Positions 25,721 to 34,038 of a stretch of 64,000 nucleotides of DNA are shown one piece after another. The DNA comes from Christiangramia gaetbulicola (lineage in GTDB: Bacteria; Bacteroidota; Bacteroidia; Flavobacteriales; Flavobacteriaceae): contig NZ_QBKQ01000003.1 of assembly GCF_003054225.1 (NCBI RefSeq), positions 1 through 64,000 on the forward strand, given 5' to 3'. The translations under genes and the position numbers were made by a program. The first letter of the stretch is position 1, and each line of letters opens with the position of its first letter. The notes beneath the pieces are model-generated. The model had not been told where the DNA came from, ran no database searches, and saw nothing but the letters and a program-made list of their open reading frames with translations.

Positions 25721-25750
25721 CAATATACTAATTAACGATAAATGTACAAG
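25721..25750 (-). promoter_or_regulatory. Promoter of gldJ
   Basis: On the minus strand: CTTG, exactly 19 bases, TATATTG. This is close to the TTTG-N19-TAnnTTTG consensus and predicts a 5' UTR of roughly 30 nt before the chosen ATG. Confidence 0.6.
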
Positions 25751-26053
25751 ATTATTTTGTTAATTCTAAAAGTCCGGAAATTCCTATAACTCTCTGATAT
25801 GCTATAACCTAACTTTGTTTTATATTCGGTTTATTTCTAAGGTTTTATGGGTTGAAAATCCATGACAAAATTAAACGGTAAACATTCCGGAAAATTGTCT
25901 GGGTTTGTCATTTTTATCGAATTTAAGTGCCACTTGTCTCTTCATTGCAATAAATTCAATTAAATTGAGTTATATTCAATAACCCCTAATTTTTTTATCA
26001 ATTTGATTTTACTGGAATTACCTAATTAAGAAAGCTTTTTCGAACAATGGTTC

Positions 26054-26083
26054 TTTCTTAACAGGAATATTACTATATATTTG
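26054..26083 (+). promoter_or_regulatory. Promoter candidate of porV
   Basis: TATATTTG at 26076-26083, 19 bases before the ATG; TTTC about 18 bases further upstream is a weak -33 element. Confidence 0.5.
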
Positions 26084-26102
26084 TTTATCATTAACTACGA
26101 TA

Positions 26103-27254
26103 ATGAAAAAAATTACATTCTTTTTGATAACGGCAGTTTTGTTTGCCGACTTTTCAATTTTTGCACAGAACGATCGGGATAGGGTGATAACTACTGCTGT
26201 TCCATTTCTACTGGTAGCAGCAGATGCGCGTGCTGCCGGAATGGGTGATCAGGGTGTAGCAACCTCGCCAGATGTGTTCTCGCAACAATGGAATCCAGCC
26301 AAGTATGCTTTCGCTACAAGGGAAAATGGAGTTGCGGTTACCTATACTCCTTACCTGAGCGAAATTGTAAATGATATATTTCTGGGAAGCCTTAATTATT
26401 TTCATAAGATCAATGATCGTAGCGCAATGTCTGCGAGTTTAAGATATTTTAGTCTTGGTAATATTGAAACCAGGGAAACTTTTGAACAATTCCCGAATAC
26501 AGTTAATCCAAATGATGTTACTCTTGATGTCTCCTATGCCTTGAAATTAAGTGAGACTTTCTCTATGGCCGTTGCTGGTAGGTATTTAAGGTCAGATCTG
26601 GGTTTACAGGATCTTGAAGACCTTGGTGCTGCATCTACTTTTGGTGTTGATGTCGCTGCTTTTTATGAAGGAGAACAATTAACCCTTAGTAACTTTGATG
26701 CCAGATGGAGGTTGGGTGCCAATATTTCTAATATTGGACCTAAAATGAAATATGATGATGCCGGGCAGGAGAACTTTATCCCGACAAACCTGAAACTGGG
26801 AGCCGGCTTCGATTTTATATTCGATGCAGATAACCGTCTGGGGACTTATGTAGAATTCAATAAATTATTAGTGCCTACTCCACAGGATTTTGATGGTGAT
26901 GGAGATATAGATGCTGAAGACGATCAGGAATATAATGATATAGGTTCTATAGAAGGTATCTTCAAATCATTTGGTGACGCGCCAGATGGTTTTTCAGAAG
27001 AGCTTAAAGAAGTTACCCTGGCATTAGGGGCAGAATACTGGTATCAGGATAAATTTGCCTTGAGAGCTGGTTATTTTAATGAAAGCGAGGAAAAAGGTTT
27101 CAGGAGATTCTTTTCTCTAGGAGCAGGATTCGCTTATGAATCTATTGTGATCGATGCTTCTTATTTATTTTCAACTTCGTCTGTTCCGAGTCCTTTAGAG
27201 GGAACACTTAGATTCGGACTAAGTTTTAATTTTGGTGACAGCTTCACTAATTAG
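26103..27254 (+). CDS. porV: T9SS outer-membrane protein PorV (LptO)
   Basis: 383 residues with a signal peptide (about 1-21, ending IFAQ). The N-terminal AVPFLLVAADARAAGMGDQGVATSPD motif region, WNPAKYAF, and alternating beta strands through to a terminal strand LRFGLSFNFGD mark the PorV branch of the FadL-like 14-strand barrels. PorV delivers T9SS substrates from the SprA translocon to the PorU sortase, and many type A CTD proteins depend on it. Three such substrates lie in this window. In Flavobacterium johnsoniae, porU sits directly beside porV; here it does not. An Asp-rich insertion (DGDGDIDAEDD) lies in a loop near residue 265. Confidence 0.94.
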   Translation: MKKITFFLITAVLFADFSIFAQNDRDRVITTAVPFLLVAADARAAGMGDQGVATSPDVFSQQWNPAKYAFATRENGVAVTYTPYLSEIVNDIFLGSLNYFHKINDRSAMSASLRYFSLGNIETRETFEQFPNTVNPNDVTLDVSYALKLSETFSMAVAGRYLRSDLGLQDLEDLGAASTFGVDVAAFYEGEQLTLSNFDARWRLGANISNIGPKMKYDDAGQENFIPTNLKLGAGFDFIFDADNRLGTYVEFNKLLVPTPQDFDGDGDIDAEDDQEYNDIGSIEGIFKSFGDAPDGFSEELKEVTLALGAEYWYQDKFALRAGYFNESEEKGFRRFFSLGAGFAYESIVIDASYLFSTSSVPSPLEGTLRFGLSFNFGDSFTN

Positions 27255-27336
27255 AATTATCAAAAATCTTAAAACTATCTTATAGGTACTGGAAACCCAT
27301 GTGTTTTCTGTTACCTTGTCTCTCCAATTAATATAT

Positions 27337-27819
27337 ATGAAGCCACTTACTATTACTTCACGCCTTGAGGTATATGATTCTATCGATGAAACTCCAGAGG
27401 ATGTTCAGGAATTGATGCAGAAAGCTATTGAAGTTAGAGATACTGCTTATGCTCCTTATTCCAAATTTAAGGTGGGAGCTGCAATTTATTTGGAAAATGA
27501 TGAAATTGTAGTTGGTAGTAACCAGGAAAATGCTTCGTATCCTTCTGGATTATGTGCTGAAAGAACAGCGGTTTATTTTGCCGGAGCAAAATTTCCCGAA
27601 ACCAGGATTTTAAAGATCACTATTTCTGCGAAATCCATGAGGCATCAGGTTGTTTCTCCAGTACCGCCATGTGGGGCCTGCAGACAGGCTTTAGTTGAAT
27701 ATGAAGTCAAGCAGGAAGAACCTATCGAATTATATTTTATGGGGGAAACGGGAAAAGTGGTAAAAGCCGATTCTGTAAAGGATCTGCTGCCATTAATTTT
27801 TGATAGTTCCTGTCTATAA
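27337..27819 (+). CDS. cdd: Cytidine deaminase
   Basis: 160 residues from the ATG giving MKPLTITSR; a frame from 27301 would extend into the upstream AT-rich leader. Cytidine deaminase hydrolyses cytidine and deoxycytidine to (deoxy)uridine for pyrimidine salvage. The Zn-ligand/catalytic motifs CAERTAVYFAG (Cys and Glu) and PCGACRQAL (two Cys) and the substrate loop SKFKVGAA are all present, so it is a small, homotetrameric-type enzyme. It lies between porV and pdhA, a conserved order in Flavobacteriia. Confidence 0.96.
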   Translation: MKPLTITSRLEVYDSIDETPEDVQELMQKAIEVRDTAYAPYSKFKVGAAIYLENDEIVVGSNQENASYPSGLCAERTAVYFAGAKFPETRILKITISAKSMRHQVVSPVPPCGACRQALVEYEVKQEEPIELYFMGETGKVVKADSVKDLLPLIFDSSCL

Positions 27820-27848
27820 GGTTTTCGTTATTTTTTGCTACAAAACTG

Positions 27849-27879
27849 TTTTCGTTTCTTAACGAAAATAGTATTTTTG
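27849..27879 (+). promoter_or_regulatory. Promoter candidate of pdhA-pdhC
   Basis: TTTT (27849-27852), 19 bases, TATTTTTG (27872-27879), fitting the Bacteroidetes consensus spacing; about 50 bases before the pdhA ATG. Confidence 0.55.
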
Positions 27880-27929
27880 TTATCCGCTTGGCAAAACCAA
27901 TCTGTCTGGCCTTTAAATATAAATTTTAG

Positions 27930-28931
27930 ATGAAGAAAATTACAAAAGCCACATACTTAAAGTGGTACGAGGATATGTTGTTTTGGCGCAAATTCGAGGA
28001 TAAGCTTGCGCAGGTTTATATTCAACAGAAAGTTAGAGGGTTTTTACATTTATATAATGGGCAGGAAGCTATCTTAGCTGGTGCACTTCATGCAATGGAT
28101 CTTGAAAAAGATCGTATGATCACCGCTTACCGTAACCACGTTCAGCCAATCGGGATGGGAGTAGACCCAAAAAGAGTGATGGCAGAGCTTTATGGTAAGA
28201 AGACAGGTACTTCAATGGGACTAGGTGGTTCCATGCACATTTTTGCCAAAGAGCAGAGATTTTATGGTGGTCACGGAATCGTTGGAGGACAGATACCTCT
28301 AGGAGCCGGACTTGCCTTTGCAGATAAATATCACAAAAGAGATAACGTGACCCTAACTTTTATGGGTGATGGTGCTGTAAGACAGGGATCTCTTCATGAA
28401 ACTTTGAACATGGCCGTGAACTGGAACCTTCCAGTAGTTTTCTGTGTAGAGAACAACGGTTATGCCATGGGAACTTCAGTTGCCCGTACTTCTAAAGATA
28501 CTGAGATCTGGAAATTAGGTAATGGTTATGAAATGCCTTGTGGTCCTGTAGATGCGATGGATCCTGTGAAGGTTGCTGAAGCTCTGGACGAAGCGATCAC
28601 AAGAGCAAGAAAAGGTAATGGTCCTACATTCCTGGAATTAAAGACGTACCGTTATAGAGGTCACTCTATGAGTGATGCTCAAAAGTACCGTACCAAGGAT
28701 GAGGTTGCTGAATATCAGAAACTGGACCCTATTACCAAGGTTCGTGATATTATTAAGGAGAAGAAATACGCTTCAGATAAAGAAATTAAAGAGATCGATA
28801 AACGCGTTAAGGAGAAGGTTGCTGAATGTGAGAAATTCGCAGATGAATCTGACTTCCCTGATAAGAATGTAATGTATGACGTTGTTTACGAACAGGAAAA
28901 TTATCCGTTTCTAGCACATAAATTAGATTAA
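27930..28931 (+). CDS. pdhA: Pyruvate dehydrogenase E1 component, alpha subunit
   Basis: 333 residues. With E1 beta it uses thiamine diphosphate to decarboxylate pyruvate and reductively acetylate the E2 lipoyl group. The TPP/Mg motif GDGAVRQGSLHETLNMAVNWNLPVVF...NN, the Tyr-Arg loop TAYRNH, and YRYRGHSMSD with its phospho-loop Ser region are present. pdhC follows after 3 bp. The beta subunit is not adjacent and must be encoded elsewhere, as is usual in this group. Confidence 0.97.
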   Translation: MKKITKATYLKWYEDMLFWRKFEDKLAQVYIQQKVRGFLHLYNGQEAILAGALHAMDLEKDRMITAYRNHVQPIGMGVDPKRVMAELYGKKTGTSMGLGGSMHIFAKEQRFYGGHGIVGGQIPLGAGLAFADKYHKRDNVTLTFMGDGAVRQGSLHETLNMAVNWNLPVVFCVENNGYAMGTSVARTSKDTEIWKLGNGYEMPCGPVDAMDPVKVAEALDEAITRARKGNGPTFLELKTYRYRGHSMSDAQKYRTKDEVAEYQKLDPITKVRDIIKEKKYASDKEIKEIDKRVKEKVAECEKFADESDFPDKNVMYDVVYEQENYPFLAHKLD

Positions 28932-28934
28932 ACT

Positions 28935-30623
28935 ATGGCAGAAGTAATCAAAATGCCACGTTTGAGCGATACCATGGAAGAAGGTACCGTTGCAAAGTGG
29001 CTGAAACAAAAAGGAGATAAAGTAGAAGAGGGAGATATTCTTGCCGAGATCGAAACCGATAAGGCGACGATGGAGTTTGAGTCTTTCTATGAAGGTACTT
29101 TGCTGCATATTGGAGTTGAAGAAGGAGACGGAGCACCGGTTGATGCACTACTTGCTATAATTGGTGAGGAAGGTGAAGATATTTCAGACCTTTTAAAAGA
29201 AGCTGAAAGCGGAGATTCTTCAGACAAGGAAGAGGATAAATCAGAGGAAAAGGATTCAAAAGAAGAATCTAAGTCTGATGACGATTCTGATGATTCTGAT
29301 GATTCCGAAGAAGGAGACGGGGAACTGCCTGAAGGAGTAGAAATTATTAAAATGCCACGTTTAAGCGATACCATGGAAGAAGGAACCGTGGCAACATGGC
29401 TTAAGCAGGAAGGCGATAAAGTTGAAGAGGGTGATATCCTTGCTGAGATCGAAACCGATAAGGCAACAATGGAATTCGAATCTTTCTACGATGGTACTCT
29501 TTTAAAGATCGGTATACAGGAAGGTGAATCTGCAAAGGTAGATAGTCTTCTTGCAATTATTGGTCCGGAAGGAACAGATGTTTCTAAAATTGATACTTCT
29601 GGAGGAGGAGCTAAAAAGTCTTCTAAGTCTTCATCTGAATCTAAGGATAAAGAAGAGTCATCTGAAGAGTCTTCAGATGATTCCTCAGATAAAAAAGAAA
29701 CTAAATCCCAAACCGAAACTAAAGACGGCGGTAGAATCTTTGCTTCTCCACTTGCTAAGAAAATGGCAGAAGATAAGGGCATCGATCTTTCTGAAGTTTC
29801 AGGTTCTGGTGAGAACGGAAGAATTGTAAAGAAAGATATAGAGAACTTTAAAGGCGCAGAGAATAAACCTGCTGCTGAAGCTAAAGCTGAATCAGCGGAG
29901 AAAACGACTGCCTCTGTACAACCTTATACTCCTGCAGGAGAAGAAAGTTTCGAGGAGCGCAAGAATTCTCAAATGCGTAAGGTGATCGCCAAGCGTCTTG
30001 GAGAATCTAAATTTACTGCTCCGCATTATTACCTTACTATAGAGGTAGATATGGAGAACGCAATGGCTTCACGTAAGCATATCAATGAAATGCCAGATGT
30101 AAAGGTTTCATTCAACGATATGGTTATTAAAGCATCTGCTATGGCTCTAAGAAAGCATCCGCAGGTAAATAGCCAGTGGACGGGCGATACCATGAAGATC
30201 GCCAAGCATATCCATATGGGTGTTGCCGTAGCGGTTGAAGAGGGACTTGTAGTTCCAGTTTTAAAGTTTGCAGATCAAATGTCACTTACTCAAATTGGAG
30301 GTAATGTGAAAGATCTTGCCGGGAAAGCAAGAAATAAAAAGATCCAGCCAGCCGAGATGGAAGGAAGTACTTTTACTGTTTCCAACCTTGGAATGTTCGG
30401 GATTGTAGAATTTACAAGTATTATTAATCAGCCGAACTCTGCTATCCTTTCTGTAGGTACGATCGTAGAGAAGCCGGTGGTTAAAAATGGTGAGATCGTA
30501 GTTGGTAATACTATGAAACTTACTCTTGCCTGTGATCATAGAACAGTAGATGGCGCAACAGGAGCTGCATTTTTACAAACCTTAAAAACGTATCTTGAGA
30601 ATCCAGTGACTATGCTGGCTTAA
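28935..30623 (+). CDS. pdhC: Pyruvate dehydrogenase E2 (dihydrolipoamide acetyltransferase), two lipoyl domains
   Basis: 562 residues. Two lipoyl domains (about 1-78 and 136-212) each carry the lipoylation motif EIETDKATMEFE and are joined by Asp/Ser/Glu/Lys-rich flexible linkers. A peripheral-subunit-binding domain (about 272-308, SPLAKKMAEDKGIDLSEVSG) follows, then the catalytic domain (about 335-562) with DHRTVDGATGA near residue 534. E2 passes the acetyl group to CoA and forms the complex core. The two lipoyl domains are very alike, showing internal duplication. Co-transcribed with pdhA. Confidence 0.97.
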   Translation: MAEVIKMPRLSDTMEEGTVAKWLKQKGDKVEEGDILAEIETDKATMEFESFYEGTLLHIGVEEGDGAPVDALLAIIGEEGEDISDLLKEAESGDSSDKEEDKSEEKDSKEESKSDDDSDDSDDSEEGDGELPEGVEIIKMPRLSDTMEEGTVATWLKQEGDKVEEGDILAEIETDKATMEFESFYDGTLLKIGIQEGESAKVDSLLAIIGPEGTDVSKIDTSGGGAKKSSKSSSESKDKEESSEESSDDSSDKKETKSQTETKDGGRIFASPLAKKMAEDKGIDLSEVSGSGENGRIVKKDIENFKGAENKPAAEAKAESAEKTTASVQPYTPAGEESFEERKNSQMRKVIAKRLGESKFTAPHYYLTIEVDMENAMASRKHINEMPDVKVSFNDMVIKASAMALRKHPQVNSQWTGDTMKIAKHIHMGVAVAVEEGLVVPVLKFADQMSLTQIGGNVKDLAGKARNKKIQPAEMEGSTFTVSNLGMFGIVEFTSIINQPNSAILSVGTIVEKPVVKNGEIVVGNTMKLTLACDHRTVDGATGAAFLQTLKTYLENPVTMLA

Positions 30624-30646
30624 TTCAAGCTTCTAATAATATATTG

Positions 30647-30673
30647 AATCCCGCTTAATCGCGGGATTTTTTT
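30647..30673 (+). terminator. Terminator of pdhA-pdhC
   Basis: Stem AATCCCGC / GCGGGATT with a TTAATC loop and T-run; it lies 13 bases before the next ATG. Confidence 0.88.
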
Positions 30674-30685
30674 ATCTTTAGCAAT

Positions 30686-31654
30686 ATGAGAAAAAATAAG
30701 ATCACACTACGTTTCAGCGCATTATTGATAATGCTCTTTTTGTTTCAAATAAGTACCGCCCAATCTTCAAAAACTAATTCAAATAAAGTTTCAGTTGAGG
30801 AAGTTCAGAAGGATCTCAATTATCTTTCTTCAGATGAACTCGCCGGTAGAGAAACCGGGAGTGAAGGGATAGAAAAGGCTGCGAAATATATAGAAGAGCA
30901 TTTTAAAGAAGCTGGTATTAGCCCTTATTTTGATACATACAGAGACGATTTTCAGGTTAATGACCGTAAAGGTTATAATGTTGTAGGTCTTCTTGAAGGA
31001 ACAGATGAGAACCTCAAGGATGAATATATTCTTTTAGGGGCACATTACGATCATATAGGAAATGGTAAAGCCGTAGATGGGGATAATATTGCTAATGGTG
31101 CGAATGATAATGCTGCAGGTACGGTAGGAGTTCTTCAGCTCGCAAAACATTTAGCAATTTCAAATGATAACAAGAGAAGCATCATTATTGCCTTATTTTC
31201 TGGCGAAGAAATGGGACTTAAAGGTTCTGAGCATCTTGCCGAAAGATTAAAAGAAGAAGGTATAGACCTCTATGCCATGATCAATTTGGAAATGATAGGA
31301 GTGCCTATGAAAGCTAAGGATTATAAGGCATATATAACCGGTTTTGACAGGTCTAACCTTGCTGAAAAATTCAATGAATATTCGGGTGGAGATAAGGTAT
31401 TGGGGTTCCTGCCACAGGCTGGCCAGATGAACCTATTTAAGAGAAGTGATAATTATCCTTTCTATAAAGAATTCAATGTGCCTGCTCAAACCATCTCTAC
31501 ATTCGATTTTTCAAACTATCCCTATTATCATCACGTAGATGATGAAGCGGAATTTCTGGATGCGGAGCATATGGCAGATCTAATAGAGGATCTTATCCCG
31601 GGTATACAGAAAATAGCTAATACAGCAGACAGGGAAATCAAAATGAATTTATAA
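30686..31654 (+). CDS. Secreted M28-family zinc aminopeptidase
   Basis: 322 residues with a signal peptide (about 1-25, ISTAQ). Peptidase M28 features are visible: YLSSDELAGRETGSEG near the mature N-terminus, GAHYDHIG (Zn His and Asp region), NGANDNAAGT (bridging Asp), LFSGEEMGLKGS (catalytic Glu pair), and a late YHHVDDEAE motif supplying the last His. Family members remove N-terminal residues from peptides in the periplasm or outside the cell. The stop overlaps the next start by one base (TAATG), so it heads a five-gene unit. A TATCTTTA box 6-13 bases before the ATG suggests a nearly leaderless transcript. Confidence 0.94.
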   Translation: MRKNKITLRFSALLIMLFLFQISTAQSSKTNSNKVSVEEVQKDLNYLSSDELAGRETGSEGIEKAAKYIEEHFKEAGISPYFDTYRDDFQVNDRKGYNVVGLLEGTDENLKDEYILLGAHYDHIGNGKAVDGDNIANGANDNAAGTVGVLQLAKHLAISNDNKRSIIIALFSGEEMGLKGSEHLAERLKEEGIDLYAMINLEMIGVPMKAKDYKAYITGFDRSNLAEKFNEYSGGDKVLGFLPQAGQMNLFKRSDNYPFYKEFNVPAQTISTFDFSNYPYYHHVDDEAEFLDAEHMADLIEDLIPGIQKIANTADREIKMNL

Positions 31655-32337
31655 TGAAAAATATAGTTATAACCGGTACAAGTAGGGGAATAGGTTTTGA
31701 AATGGTCTCTATTTTTGCCGGAATGGGATATAATGTGCTGGCACTTTCCCGAAATGAAAAGCCGGTAACAGACCTGGGACTGGAGAATGTAAAAGCTTTT
31801 TCTTTTGATATTACCAGCGAAGACAGCCATTTGAAAGCTGAAAATTATATAGTGCATCACTGGGATTCTAAAGTAGATGTGCTTATTAATAATGCCGGGG
31901 CTCTTTTAAATAAACCTTTTGCAGATTCTACATGGGAAGACTTCAGTGAAGTCTATAAAGTGAATGTTTTTGGAGTAGCCGAGGTTACCAGGAAACTACT
32001 CCCATTTATGCATAAGGATTCGCATGTTTTGACGATTAGTAGTATGGGAGGCATCCAGGGAAGTATGAAATTTCCGGGACTGGCGGCATATAGTAGTAGT
32101 AAAGGCGCAGTGCTTACTCTTACAGAGTTACTGGCCGAAGAATATAAAGAAAGTGGTCCATCTTTTAATGCCCTGGCATTGGGAGCGGTTCAAACTGAAA
32201 TGCTGGAAGAGGCATTTCCAGGTTACGAAGCTCCGGTTTCGGCAAGAGAAATGGCTGAATATATAGCAGATTTCAGCCTGAAAGGACATAAGCTCTATAA
32301 TGGTAAAATTCTGCAGGTGTCCAACAGCACACCCTAA
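31654..32337 (+). CDS. Short-chain dehydrogenase/reductase
   Basis: 227 residues. Classical SDR: the NAD(P)-binding motif TGTSRGIG at residues 7-14, the NNAG motif, a catalytic Ser in ISSMGG, and YSSSK providing the catalytic Tyr and Lys. The substrate is unknown; adjacent genes (peptidase, SprT-like, manC) do not point to a pathway. Its ATG overlaps the upstream stop, indicating translational coupling. Confidence 0.93.
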   Translation: MKNIVITGTSRGIGFEMVSIFAGMGYNVLALSRNEKPVTDLGLENVKAFSFDITSEDSHLKAENYIVHHWDSKVDVLINNAGALLNKPFADSTWEDFSEVYKVNVFGVAEVTRKLLPFMHKDSHVLTISSMGGIQGSMKFPGLAAYSSSKGAVLTLTELLAEEYKESGPSFNALALGAVQTEMLEEAFPGYEAPVSAREMAEYIADFSLKGHKLYNGKILQVSNSTP

Positions 32338-32340
32338 AGC

Positions 32341-32940
32341 ATGAGAGATATTCTTGCTAAATACCTGCCGGTAAATGCCGTGGAACCTGTTTCAGAACTC
32401 ATTAAAATGAACGGAGTTCATCTCAAGATCGTGAATGAACGTGTTACCAGGCACGGGGACTATAGGAGAATGCCAGATGGTTCACAGCAGATCACCATCA
32501 ATGCGAATCTGAATAAATACAGGTTTTTGATCACCAGTATTCACGAGATCGCTCATCTCGTCGCTTTTGAAAAGTATGGCAGGACCATTAAACCTCATGG
32601 AGCCGAATGGAAACATTGTTTTAGGAGTTTAATGTTGCCTTTTATAAGACCAGAAGTTTTTCCGAATTCGTTGCTTCCGGTCATTGCAAATCATTTCAGA
32701 AATCCAAAAGCGAGTAGTGATACCGATGCGAAATTATCTGTAGCCCTAAAGAGTTTTGATCCCGATAACGATAAAAACTATATTTTTGAGATCCCTTCCG
32801 GAAGTTTATTCAAGATCCATAATGGGAAAACGTTTAAAAAAGGTCCTAAAAAGATCAAGAGGTATGAGTGTCTGGAAGTTGATACGGGAAGGATATATTT
32901 ATTTCAGCCCAATGCTGAAGTACATTTAATTAAGGTTTGA
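32341..32940 (+). CDS. SprT-like zinc metalloprotease-domain protein
   Basis: 199 residues. The metal-binding HEIAH motif is at residues 68-72 with a third ligand likely in PHGAEWKHCF, the pattern of SprT-like (WSS1/Spartan-related) domains. The C-terminal part (FKKGPKKIKRYECLEVDTGRIYLFQP) resembles the zinc-ribbon-like tail, but without the full set of Cys ligands. The function of bacterial SprT proteins is poorly defined, and a role in DNA-protein crosslink processing is only by analogy. Name caution: unrelated to the gliding Spr genes. Three bases after the SDR gene and four before manC. Confidence 0.9.
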   Translation: MRDILAKYLPVNAVEPVSELIKMNGVHLKIVNERVTRHGDYRRMPDGSQQITINANLNKYRFLITSIHEIAHLVAFEKYGRTIKPHGAEWKHCFRSLMLPFIRPEVFPNSLLPVIANHFRNPKASSDTDAKLSVALKSFDPDNDKNYIFEIPSGSLFKIHNGKTFKKGPKKIKRYECLEVDTGRIYLFQPNAEVHLIKV

Positions 32941-32944
32941 AATT

Positions 32945-34036
32945 ATGACTGGGACTAAAAAAGATAAATATTATGCAATTCTCATGGCCGGTGGTGTTGG
33001 TTCACGATTCTGGCCTTCGAGCAAAGCATCTAATCCTAAGCAATTCATAGATATTCTTGGGGTAGGTGAAACATTGTTTCAAACTACTTTTAAAAGACTT
33101 TCGGGATTGATCCCTGCAGAAAATATTTACGTGCTTACCAATAAGAAGTACGTAGATATGGTCAAGGAGCAGATTCCTCATGTAAAAGATGAACAGATAG
33201 TTCCTGAACCCGAGATGCGTAATACCGCTCCAAGTATATTACTGGGAGCTTTAAAGATCAGGAAAAAGAATCCTGACTCACTTATAGTTGTTGCTCCCAG
33301 TGATCACTGGATAAAGGAAGAAGCAGAATTTATGGATTCCATACAGGAAGCCTTTAATTATGCTGAAGAGGAAGATCGCTTGATTACCCTTGGGATTGAA
33401 CCTGACCATCCTAATACTGGCTATGGTTATATTAAATATGACGAAAGTTCTGATGAGTCAATAAGAAAAGTTGAGCGTTTTACTGAAAAGCCACAGGTTA
33501 AACAGGCAGAGAGATTTCTTGAGGAGGGAAATTATGTCTGGAATGCCGGCATCTTTATTTGGAGCTCTAAATTCATTGTTGAAAGCTTTAAAGAGCATCT
33601 TCCGGAAATGTACAGGCTGTTTGAAAAAGGAGATGAGGTTTGGAATACAAAAGAGGAAGAAGATTTTCTTGAAGAGAATTATAGTAAGGCTGCCAATGTT
33701 TCTATCGATTACGGGATCATGGAAAAGTCTGATTCGGTATTTGTGATTCCGGTAAGTTATAGCTGGAACGACCTGGGAACCTGGTCTTCTGTTCAGAAAG
33801 AATTGCCACAGGACGATAATGGGAATACCTCTATTAACTCCAGGCTGGTGGCCGACGATTCAGAGAATAATATTATTTCTACACCAGATAAAAAGATAGT
33901 AGTTTTAAAGGGAATTTCAGACTATATCATCGTAGAGGATAAAGATGTTCTTATGATCGTACCAAAATCTGAAGAACAGGAAATTAAACAAATACGGGAG
34001 AAGGTGATGAAGGATTTTGGGGAAGATCTAGGATAA
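32945..34036 (+). CDS. manC: Mannose-1-phosphate guanylyltransferase
   Basis: 363 residues. Makes GDP-mannose from mannose-1-phosphate and GTP for polysaccharide synthesis. The nucleotidyl-transferase signature GGVGSRFWPSSKASNPKQF is at residues 16-34. FTEKP, GNYVWNAGIFIW and the SIDYGIMEK motif are present. It lacks the C-terminal cupin (mannose-6-phosphate isomerase) domain of bifunctional enzymes, so it is monofunctional. It is not in a capsule locus here but in a mixed operon. Confidence 0.96.
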   Translation: MTGTKKDKYYAILMAGGVGSRFWPSSKASNPKQFIDILGVGETLFQTTFKRLSGLIPAENIYVLTNKKYVDMVKEQIPHVKDEQIVPEPEMRNTAPSILLGALKIRKKNPDSLIVVAPSDHWIKEEAEFMDSIQEAFNYAEEEDRLITLGIEPDHPNTGYGYIKYDESSDESIRKVERFTEKPQVKQAERFLEEGNYVWNAGIFIWSSKFIVESFKEHLPEMYRLFEKGDEVWNTKEEEDFLEENYSKAANVSIDYGIMEKSDSVFVIPVSYSWNDLGTWSSVQKELPQDDNGNTSINSRLVADDSENNIISTPDKKIVVLKGISDYIIVEDKDVLMIVPKSEEQEIKQIREKVMKDFGEDLG

Positions 34037-34038
34037 AA

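Larger units (their letters stand above)
25685..26102. other. 418-bp divergent intergenic region between gldJ and porV
   Basis: No ORF of useful length. It contains outward-facing promoter candidates for gldJ (25721-25750, minus) and porV (26054-26083, plus). porU, a gene of about 1,250 codons expected here by comparison with Flavobacterium, is absent, and no remnant was recognised. Confidence 0.7.

Noticed and set aside
29087-29782. Minus-strand Ser-rich ORFs over pdhC
   Set aside because: Complement of the Asp/Glu/Ser-rich linkers of the E2 protein; composition artefact.
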